A stretch of 5,781 bases of DNA from Spirochaetaceae bacterium (GTDB lineage: Bacteria > Spirochaetota > Spirochaetia > B11-G9). Below, in pieces: positions 1 to 4,866 of the stretch. The notes under the pieces are model-generated. The model was not told the origin of the DNA, made no database searches, and saw nothing but the letters and a program-made list of their open reading frames with translations. The stretch lies in assembly GCA_030600745.1 (NCBI GenBank), contig JAUVLL010000226.1:1-5781 (forward strand), in the 5' to 3' direction. A program made the position numbers and the translations under genes. Within the stretch, counting starts at the first letter, position 1. Every line of letters starts with the position of its first letter.

Positions 1-454
1 GATTCTCTACGAGCAGGGGCAGTACCTCTGACCATATCCCTATATAGATTGTACTTTTGGCTTTGGAAATAAGATCAGAAGCAATTTCAAAGGCTTTTTC
101 TTTGTTCTGAAGGTTCCAGACAGGATCAAAATCGGATACAAAGTTTACAGATTTAAGCCTGCTCTCCAGCTCTTTTGTAAACTGATTATACTCTCTTCGA
201 AGTTTGTCTACTAAATCATTTGGTGAAAGAGGGCTGAAAAGTTCCGGTTTTACACCTGTAGAAATTGCCACTCCTTTTTTTATCAATCTTCGGGTTATAT
301 CGTAAACCCTGGAATGGGGAACTCCGGAATTCTGGGAAATTGTATATGCACTTGCAGGGTGCTGATTAAGGAGGGCAATATAAACCTTTGCCTCATATTC
401 AGTAAACCCCATCTCTTTTAGATAAGAAACTGTCTCTTCCAGATTTGTTTTCAT
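1..454 (-). CDS. TrmB-family transcriptional regulator (3' end outside window)
   Basis: This minus-strand frame is open for 151 codons from an ATG at 452-454 and runs off the window at base 1, so the C-terminal part is missing. Residues 1-75 resemble the winged helix-turn-helix of the TrmB family: LxxxGFTEYEAKVYIALL near residues 12-29, then SGVPHSRVYDITRRLIKKG at 43-61 as the likely recognition-helix region. Charged helical residues at about 80-103 look like the usual linker. From residue 111, PVWNLQNKEKAFEIASDLI followed by AKSTIYIGIW matches the start of the effector domain seen in TrmB relatives (PLD-like fold). Family members bind DNA and often respond to sugars; no effector can be read from this fragment. 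A possible ribosome site, AAAGGCGG at 459-466, lies 4 bases before the ATG. The gene starts 31 bases after the MazF-type toxin on the same strand, with no clear terminator between, so co-transcription is possible. Its target may be genes beyond base 1. Confidence 0.85.
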   Translation of the reverse strand, partial: MKTNLEETVSYLKEMGFTEYEAKVYIALLNQHPASAYTISQNSGVPHSRVYDITRRLIKKGVAISTGVKPELFSPLSPNDLVDKLRREYNQFTKELESRLKSVNFVSDFDPVWNLQNKEKAFEIASDLISKAKSTIYIGIWSEVLPLLVEN

Positions 455-485
455 GATGCCGCCTTTGTGTATAATTTCCTGTTTT

Positions 486-806
486 CTATAGATCAAGTTG
501 AATTGAGATTGCTTTACCAATATTATTTAATTCACTGGAAGAGATGTATCCATCACGATTGATAAGTCGTTTTTTACTTACTGTAGTAAGTTGATCTGCC
601 ATTGCTTTGGAAGTTTTATTATGGAATGTTACATATGCTTCACTGGGATATAATTTTTCAATTTTACTGCTTAAAGGTATAACATGAACTCTGTTTAGAA
701 ACTTATTCGAAGCATCATTACTAATAATTACAGCTGGTCTTTTTTTACGAATTACACCACCAACAGACGGGTCGAAGTTTACCCACCAGATTTCACCCCT
801 TTTCAT
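486..806 (-). CDS. mazF: MazF/PemK-type mRNA interferase toxin
   Basis: This 106-residue protein is the toxin of a type II toxin-antitoxin pair, predicted to be a ribosome-independent endoribonuclease that cleaves mRNA at short motifs. The sequence shows the family pattern: MKRGEIWWVNFDP at 1-13, RKKRPAVIISND at 20-31, VHVIPLSS at 40-47 and MADQLTTVSKKRL further on. Arg23 in the RPAVII motif aligns with the catalytic Arg of characterised MazF proteins. At the catalytic Thr position (E. coli Thr52, B. subtilis Thr48) I see Ser46, a conservative change. The frame stays open 43 codons upstream, but that stretch lies inside the antitoxin gene in another frame and looks unlike any MazF. The ATG at 804-806 starts exactly at the family N-terminus and is therefore chosen. 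No good Shine-Dalgarno precedes it. The start lies 14 bases inside the antitoxin gene, so translation is probably coupled to the antitoxin. The gene looks intact. Confidence 0.9.
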   Translation of the reverse strand: MKRGEIWWVNFDPSVGGVIRKKRPAVIISNDASNKFLNRVHVIPLSSKIEKLYPSEAYVTFHNKTSKAMADQLTTVSKKRLINRDGYISSSELNNIGKAISIQLDL

Positions 807-1023
807 TATAACTGTCTCTGATTGTTCTTTCTGCCCACTCTTCTGCTTTATATTCTCTTTCTGTTTCTGCTGCCATTTCTGCATATGCAGTATACATATC
901 TTTTTTGACAACGTGGGGGCGTACAAGATCCTCAATAAAATGACTTATTTTTCGGGGTCCAATAACAGATCGCAAGCCGTTGTAGACCTCTTCATCTATG
1001 GTTAGTGTTAATTTTTTCTGCAT
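793..1023 (-). CDS. Antitoxin of the MazF-type module, ribbon-helix-helix-like
   Basis: This 76-residue protein is predicted to bind and neutralise the toxin encoded just downstream and to repress their shared promoter. Residues 3-10 (KKLTLTID) look like the DNA-contacting beta strand of a ribbon-helix-helix (CopG-type) domain. EEVYNGLRSVI at 11-21 and KISHFIEDLVRPHVV at 25-39 look like its two helices. The tail at about 42-76 is rich in Glu, Lys and Arg, including AAETEREYKAEEWAERTIRD. It looks like the flexible toxin-binding segment of antitoxins. The fold therefore resembles CopG rather than the AbrB-like fold of E. coli MazE; this is inferred from sequence pattern alone. A ribosome site GAGGTG (1029-1034; GAGG is 7 bases from the ATG) supports the start. 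The gene lies upstream of the toxin and overlaps it by 14 bases. It has its own promoter with tandem repeats that probably form its operator. Confidence 0.85.
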   Translation of the reverse strand: MQKKLTLTIDEEVYNGLRSVIGPRKISHFIEDLVRPHVVKKDMYTAYAEMAAETEREYKAEEWAERTIRDSYNEKG

Positions 1024-1036
1024 CTTTACACCTCGT

Positions 1037-1059
1037 CTATACGTGTAGTATACGTGTAG
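1037..1059. repeat. Tandem 11-bp repeat, probable antitoxin operator
   Basis: Two perfect head-to-tail copies of TATACGTGTAG lie at 1038-1048 and 1049-1059 with no gap. Each copy is an imperfect palindrome around ACGT: CTATACGTGTAG at 1037-1048 matches its own reverse complement at 10 of 12 positions. The 11-bp period is close to one DNA helical turn, so two protein dimers could bind side by side on one face. The copies cover the -10 box and the predicted start of transcription of the toxin-antitoxin operon. Ribbon-helix-helix antitoxins are known to bind short tandem sites of this sort. Binding here is inferred; the repeat itself is seen directly. Confidence 0.75.
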
Positions 1060-1076
1060 ATTGTAGGGTTTGTCAA
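1047..1076 (-). promoter_or_regulatory. Sigma-70-like promoter of the toxin-antitoxin operon
   Basis: On the minus strand, a consensus -35 box TTGACA (1071-1076) is separated by 18 bases from a -10 box TATACT (1047-1052), which matches the consensus at five of six positions. Transcription would start near base 1040, giving a leader of under 20 bases with the GAGGTG ribosome site. The -35 box begins three bases after the stop codon of the upstream GTPase gene. The -10 box is overlapped by the tandem 11-bp repeats, which suggests autorepression. The promoter is predicted from sequence only. Confidence 0.75.
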
Positions 1077-1079
1077 TAA

Positions 1080-1949
1080 TTATTTTGTATCTCCATATAC
1101 TGCTGTATCTTCTTCCAGATCCGGAACATCATCAAAACTGACAGTCCCCAGTTTCCCGTCTCTTATCTCCTGAATAAGGAGACGGCAGGCTCTACCATAA
1201 TCAACATTTCCGCCTTTTAAGAGGAAGCCTCTTTTTTTGCCTATTAATGTAATACCTTCCTGTGATTCTTCAGGAAGTTCCTCAATTTTAAATCTTGATT
1301 TCAGGCGCTCTGCATAGCTTTCTACCATATAGATATATGCAAATCGGGCAATATCCTGAATATCCAGAATACTGTCCCTAATACTCCCAAGAATTGCAAG
1401 TTTATACCCAACTGTCTGATCTTCAAATTTCGGCCACAGTACACCTGGTGTATCAATAAGCTCAAATCCTCGGGAGATACTTACTCTTTGGAATCTCTTT
1501 GTTACTGCAGGTCTGTTACTTACTTCGGTCTTTTTTTTACCAACTATTTTGTTTATCAACGTGGATTTACCGACATTTGGAATACCTGCAACCATTGCTC
1601 TTACAGGTCGTCTTGTGAACCATATCTCATCCTTGCACATATCTCTGCACATTTTGACAATTTTACCAGGGTTTTTATCTGTTGTACTCGACATTGATAT
1701 GGCAGTTATACCGGGTTGGGTATTAAAGTAGCTGATCCATTTTTTAGTTATTACAGGATCGGCCAGATCACTTTTATTAATGATAATTATACGGTTTCTA
1801 TCTTTTACCAACTCATTTATAAGCGGATTCCTGCTGGAAGATGGAATCCGGGCATCCAGTAACTCAATTACAACATCTGTCTGATTAAGGGATTCTGTAA
1901 TCTGCTTACGGGTTTTATGCATGTGTCCGGGGTACCAGTTTATTGTCAT
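1080..1949 (-). CDS. rbgA: Ribosome biogenesis GTPase RbgA/YlqF
   Basis: This 289-residue protein is a circularly permuted GTPase of the YlqF/RbgA family. In Bacillus subtilis, RbgA (282 aa) acts late in assembly of the large ribosomal subunit. The motifs come in the permuted order: G4 NKSD at 58-61, G1 P-loop GIPNVGKS at 122-129, a G2 Thr at about 150, and G3 DTPGV at 166-170. The N-terminus carries the WYPGHM signature with His9, matching the catalytic His9 described for B. subtilis RbgA. Residues from about 180 onward form the helical C-terminal domain expected to contact rRNA. An AGGA ribosome site (1957-1960) lies 7 bases before the ATG, and the N-terminus matches the family exactly, so the start is secure. 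The gene is divergent from alaS across a 120-base spacer. I see no terminator after its stop, so some transcripts may read on into the toxin-antitoxin genes. No defect is visible. Confidence 0.95.
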   Translation of the reverse strand: MTINWYPGHMHKTRKQITESLNQTDVVIELLDARIPSSSRNPLINELVKDRNRIIIINKSDLADPVITKKWISYFNTQPGITAISMSSTTDKNPGKIVKMCRDMCKDEIWFTRRPVRAMVAGIPNVGKSTLINKIVGKKKTEVSNRPAVTKRFQRVSISRGFELIDTPGVLWPKFEDQTVGYKLAILGSIRDSILDIQDIARFAYIYMVESYAERLKSRFKIEELPEESQEGITLIGKKRGFLLKGGNVDYGRACRLLIQEIRDGKLGTVSFDDVPDLEEDTAVYGDTK

Positions 1950-2069
1950 CTATTATTCCTGAATTGCAAATATTTGTAGACAATTGTAACATCATATTCA
2001 TGACTCTTGCAATTGAGTATTTAGATTCATATAATCACCACACTTATATCTAGTAAAAGAGGATAATCC
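1950..2069. other. Divergent intergenic region between rbgA and alaS
   Basis: This 120-base AT-rich spacer must hold the promoters of both rbgA (leftward) and alaS (rightward). The alaS promoter is clear. For rbgA I see only a TATGAT-like -10 candidate (about 1993-1998 on the minus strand) without a convincing -35 box. The spacer also contains a 10-bp perfect palindrome CAAATATTTG at 1967-1976. An 8-bp inverted repeat pairs AATTGCAA at 1962-1969 with TTGCAATT at 2007-2014, and its right arm includes the alaS -35 box. In AT-rich DNA these may be chance. I find no T-box or riboswitch here, and the alaS leader is too short to hold one. Confidence 0.5.
2007..2035 (+). promoter_or_regulatory. Sigma-70-like promoter of alaS
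   Basis: A -35 box TTGCAA (2007-2012, five of six consensus bases) and a perfect -10 box TATAAT (2030-2035) are separated by an ideal 17 bases. Transcription would begin near 2042, giving a leader of under 30 bases that contains the ribosome site AAGAGGA (2057-2063), 6 bases before the ATG at 2070. Such a short leader leaves no room for T-box or attenuator control. Confidence 0.75.
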
Positions 2070-3863
2070 ATGACATCAGATGAATTACGAAATAAATATA
2101 TTGAATTTTTTGTATCAAAAAACCATAAACAGATAAGCGGAAAGTCGTTAATTCCGGAGAATGACCCTACAGTACTTTTTACGACTGCAGGAATGCACCC
2201 ATTGGTACCTTATCTTTTAGGAGAAGAGCATCCTGCAGGAAAAAGACTTGTGGACTTCCAAAAATGTATTAGAACAGGTGATATTGATGCAGTTGGGGAC
2301 CCAAGTCATCTGACTTTTTTTGAGATGCTTGGAAACTGGTCTTTAGGGGATTATTTTAAAGAAGAAGCAATTAAAATGAGCTTTGAGTTTCTTACATCAC
2401 CTGAATGGCTTGGTTTTTCTGCGGATAAATTGTCTATTACTGTATTTGCAGGTGATTCTGAAGTTCCTGCAGATGATGAGTCTGCTTCAATCTGGAAATC
2501 TTTGGGTATACCCGATGAGAGAATCTATTTCCTTCCAAGAGAAGATAATTGGTGGGGGCCGGCTGGAGCTACAGGTCCCTGCGGACCGGATTCAGAGATG
2601 TTTATAGATACAGGGAAAACTACTTGTGGACCTGACTGTAAGCCGGGATGTCATTGTGGAAAGTATTTTGAGATATGGAATGATGTCTTTATGCAGTACG
2701 ATAAGAAAGAGGATGGATCCTATGTCCCTATGAGCAGGAAATGTGTTGATACAGGGATGGGTATAGAACGAACTGTTGCAATGCTACAGGGAAAATCATC
2801 TGTTTATGAGACTAAAGGCTTTGCAGAGCTTATTGTCCGGATAGAAAAGATATCGGGAAAACAGTATGGAAGTGATGAATCCACAGATATTTCAATTCGA
2901 ATAATTACTGATCACTGCAGAACAGCTGTTTTCATCCTTGGAGATAAACAGGGTGTTAAACCCTCCAATCTTGGACAGGGCTATATCCTCCGTCGGCTGA
3001 TTCGAAGGGCGATCAGGCATGGAAGGAAACTTGGTATTGAGGGTTCATTTCTCCCTGCACTTGGTTCCATGGTAATTGACCAGTATCTGTTTATTTATCC
3101 GGAGCTCGAAGCATCACGGGATCTTCTTCTTAAAGAGCTTGCTGCAGAAGAGGATCGGTTTTCTTTTACCCTGCAGAAAGGTGAGCGTGAATTTGAAAAA
3201 CTTCTTCCAAATCTGTTAAAAAGTAAAAATCCGATAATTCCAGGCAGGATGGCATTTAAACTCTACGATACCTATGGATTCCCGTATGAAATTACTGAAG
3301 AACTTGCTGCTGAGTATGGATTAAAGGTTGATAAATCTGGTTTTGACAAGGCTTTTGAGAAACACCAGGCACTGTCGAAACAGGGTGCTGACAAGGTTTT
3401 TAAGGGAGGACTTGCAGATAATTCTGAAACTACAACTGCCCTTCACACGGCAACACACCTGCTCCATAAGGCTCTAAGAATAGTTCTTGGTGATCATGTG
3501 CAGCAGAAGGGTAGTAATATAACTCCCGAAAGACTGAGGTTCGATTTTGTTCATTCTGAAAAAATGACACCGGATCAGATAAAAGAAGTAGAGGACCTTA
3601 TAAACAAACAGATAAAAGAGGATCTTCCGGTAACCATGGAAGTGATCAGCCTGAAGGAGGCGAAGGAAAAGGGAGCTCTGGCATTCTTTGGGGACAAGTA
3701 TGATGAACAGGTAAAGGTTTATTCTATTGGCAATTTTTCCAAAGAGGTTTGCGGCGGCCCTCATGTTTCAAGTACTGGAAATATGGGCTATTTCAGAATA
3801 AAGAAGGAGCAGTCAAGCTCTGCCGGAGTCAGAAGAATCAGGGCTGTTCTGGAGTACAGCTAA
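2070..3863 (+). CDS. alaS: Alanyl-tRNA synthetase, short form lacking the C-Ala domain
   Basis: This 597-residue class II synthetase attaches alanine to tRNA-Ala in the cytoplasm. The catalytic core shows NDPTVLFTTAGMHP near 31-44, the motif 2 region with Arg68 in KCIRTGD followed by FFEMLGNWSLGDYF, GPCGPDSEMF before the Cys cluster, and motif 3 DTGMGIERT at 227-235. The tRNA-binding region follows, with GYILRRLIRRAIRHGRKLG. The editing domain, which removes mischarged Ser or Gly, keeps all four expected zinc ligands: His459 and His463 in HTATH, and Cys561 and His565 in CGGPH. The 98-residue gap between the two pairs equals that in E. coli (568 to 666). The protein stops right after GVRRIRAVLEYS, the end of the editing domain. 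It therefore lacks the C-terminal oligomerisation domain of the 875-residue E. coli enzyme; short forms like this are known from spirochaetes. An extra cluster, Cys186, Cys190, Cys194, His195 and Cys196, sits before KYFEIWN. The start is fixed by the AAGAGGA ribosome site. The last 51 bases overlap rlmN on the other strand. Confidence 0.96.
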   Translation: MTSDELRNKYIEFFVSKNHKQISGKSLIPENDPTVLFTTAGMHPLVPYLLGEEHPAGKRLVDFQKCIRTGDIDAVGDPSHLTFFEMLGNWSLGDYFKEEAIKMSFEFLTSPEWLGFSADKLSITVFAGDSEVPADDESASIWKSLGIPDERIYFLPREDNWWGPAGATGPCGPDSEMFIDTGKTTCGPDCKPGCHCGKYFEIWNDVFMQYDKKEDGSYVPMSRKCVDTGMGIERTVAMLQGKSSVYETKGFAELIVRIEKISGKQYGSDESTDISIRIITDHCRTAVFILGDKQGVKPSNLGQGYILRRLIRRAIRHGRKLGIEGSFLPALGSMVIDQYLFIYPELEASRDLLLKELAAEEDRFSFTLQKGEREFEKLLPNLLKSKNPIIPGRMAFKLYDTYGFPYEITEELAAEYGLKVDKSGFDKAFEKHQALSKQGADKVFKGGLADNSETTTALHTATHLLHKALRIVLGDHVQQKGSNITPERLRFDFVHSEKMTPDQIKEVEDLINKQIKEDLPVTMEVISLKEAKEKGALAFFGDKYDEQVKVYSIGNFSKEVCGGPHVSSTGNMGYFRIKKEQSSSAGVRRIRAVLEYS

Positions 3864-4853
3864 CTGACCGCATGCTCCGTTAACGGATCTTCCTTTTCTG
3901 TATCTTTTTGTTACAGTGATACTCAGCTCTTCAAGCATAGTAATAAAAGATTCTACAGTTTTATCGTCCGGTTCCCGATAGGGCAGATCATCTACCGGGT
4001 TCCAGGGAATAATATTTACAATTGTTTTTATATTATGTGTAAAATGACGGAGTTTTATGGCATCCTCTCTTTTGTCATTTATTCCTGCCATTAGTACATA
4101 TTCCATAGTAATACGTTTCTTTGTTTTTTCCTGAAAGTAAACAAGGCTGGCTTTTAGATTTTTAAGTGTTTCTTTTCCTGCAACAGGCATCAATTCTGCC
4201 CTTATCTTTTCATCTGCACTTATCAATGAGACTGCAAGTCTTACAGGGATACCTGTATCAGCAAGCTCTTTTATTTTTCCTGTTATCCCGCTTGTAGAAA
4301 TAGTAATTCTTCTATGGCCAATATTTTGTCCCTTTGGATGATGCAGGATTTCTATTGATTTCATTACTTCGGTTAGATTCGCCATGGGCTCACCCATACC
4401 CATAAAAACTATGTTGGATATATTTCCGTATCTGGATTGAAGATGAAGGAATTGTTCAACAATTTCTCCTGCATCCAGATTTCTAATCAGACCCATAGTA
4501 GCTGTTTTACAGAATGTACAGCCCATTGCACATCCTGCCTGACTTGAAAGGCATGCTGTTTTTCTTTCGTTTTCGTCGATGAGGAGAACACTCTCAATAT
4601 AACTGTTATCCTGCAGCTTCAGTGTTATTTTAGCAGTACCATCGTCACTTAATTCCTCTTTTGAAACTTCTGATGTAAGTATTGTTTTCTCTTTCAGAGT
4701 TTCTCTTAACTCCAGAGGAAGATTTGTCATATCAGTGAAGTTGGTAATGCCCCTGTGAATCCACTCAAAAATCTGGTTTCCCCTAAAAGAAGGCTTTATA
4801 TTCAAGTGCTGAGCTAATTCCTTAGGGAGCATTCCCGTTAATAATGGTTTCAT
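3813..4853 (-). CDS. rlmN: Dual-specificity rRNA/tRNA adenine-C2 methyltransferase RlmN
   Basis: This 346-residue radical SAM enzyme is predicted to methylate C2 of A2503 in 23S rRNA and of A37 in some tRNAs. The [4Fe-4S] cluster motif is Cys108, Cys112, Cys115 in GCAMGCTFC. Both extra cysteines of the mechanism are in place: Cys101, seven residues before the cluster as in E. coli, and Cys328 in the C-terminal GACGQLA motif, which matches the methyl-carrying Cys355. GMGEPMAN is the SAM-binding GEP motif, and Glu87 sits in the conserved YIESVLL segment. The N-terminal accessory domain shows FRGNQIFEWIH at 23-33. RlmN is preferred over its paralogue Cfr because of the housekeeping context and this N-terminus, although Cfr shares the cysteines. 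A tail of about 14 residues after GQLA crosses into the alaS 3' end on the opposite strand. The ATG follows the TPR gene by 13 bases and has no good Shine-Dalgarno. Coupled translation is likely, and Met8 is a possible alternative start. Confidence 0.95.
   Translation of the reverse strand: MKPLLTGMLPKELAQHLNIKPSFRGNQIFEWIHRGITNFTDMTNLPLELRETLKEKTILTSEVSKEELSDDGTAKITLKLQDNSYIESVLLIDENERKTACLSSQAGCAMGCTFCKTATMGLIRNLDAGEIVEQFLHLQSRYGNISNIVFMGMGEPMANLTEVMKSIEILHHPKGQNIGHRRITISTSGITGKIKELADTGIPVRLAVSLISADEKIRAELMPVAGKETLKNLKASLVYFQEKTKKRITMEYVLMAGINDKREDAIKLRHFTHNIKTIVNIIPWNPVDDLPYREPDDKTVESFITMLEELSITVTKRYRKGRSVNGACGQLAVLQNSPDSSDSGRA
3876..3909 (+). terminator. Possible weak alaS terminator inside the rlmN coding region
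   Basis: Thirteen bases after the alaS stop codon lies a perfect 12-bp palindrome TCCGTTAACGGA (3876-3887), followed by a pyrimidine- and T-rich run to about 3909 that includes TTTT and TTTTT. The stem would be only 4 bp with a TTAA loop, so it is weak for an intrinsic terminator. The T-rich side exists only for rightward transcription, which fits alaS rather than rlmN. The same bases encode the conserved RSVNGACGQ end of RlmN, so coding constraint alone might explain them. Confidence 0.3.
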
Positions 4854-4866
4854 ATTTTATTTCTAC

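Noticed and set aside
468..496. Possible promoter for the TrmB-type regulator: TTGATC (491-496), 17 bases, TATACA (468-473), minus strand
   Set aside because: Each box matches only four of six consensus bases, and the predicted transcript would start within or just before the ribosome site, leaving almost no leader.
807..935. 43-residue N-terminal extension of the MazF-type toxin
   Set aside because: It lies entirely in another frame of the antitoxin gene, is low-complexity (rich in Lys and Gln), and precedes a Met that matches the exact family N-terminus (MKRGEIWW).
1488..1731. Two plus-strand open frames of 69 and 60 codons
   Set aside because: Both are antisense to the conserved GTPase core of rbgA, have no ribosome site, and resemble no protein I know.
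1950..2069. T-box or other riboswitch ahead of alaS
   Set aside because: The predicted alaS leader is under 30 bases, and I see no T-box sequence or long stem structures.
2383..2607. Plus-strand open frame of 74 codons inside alaS
   Set aside because: It is an out-of-frame shadow of the conserved AlaRS catalytic domain with no independent start signal.
3474..3764. Minus-strand open frame of 96 codons antisense to alaS
   Set aside because: It mirrors the AlaRS editing-domain codons, its hydrophobic and aromatic composition is typical of antisense frames, and no ribosome site is present.
3780..3812. Possible rlmN terminator on the minus strand after its stop codon
   Set aside because: Only a 4-5 bp stem (GCAG with CTGC) followed by a mixed pyrimidine run is visible, and it lies inside conserved alaS codons.
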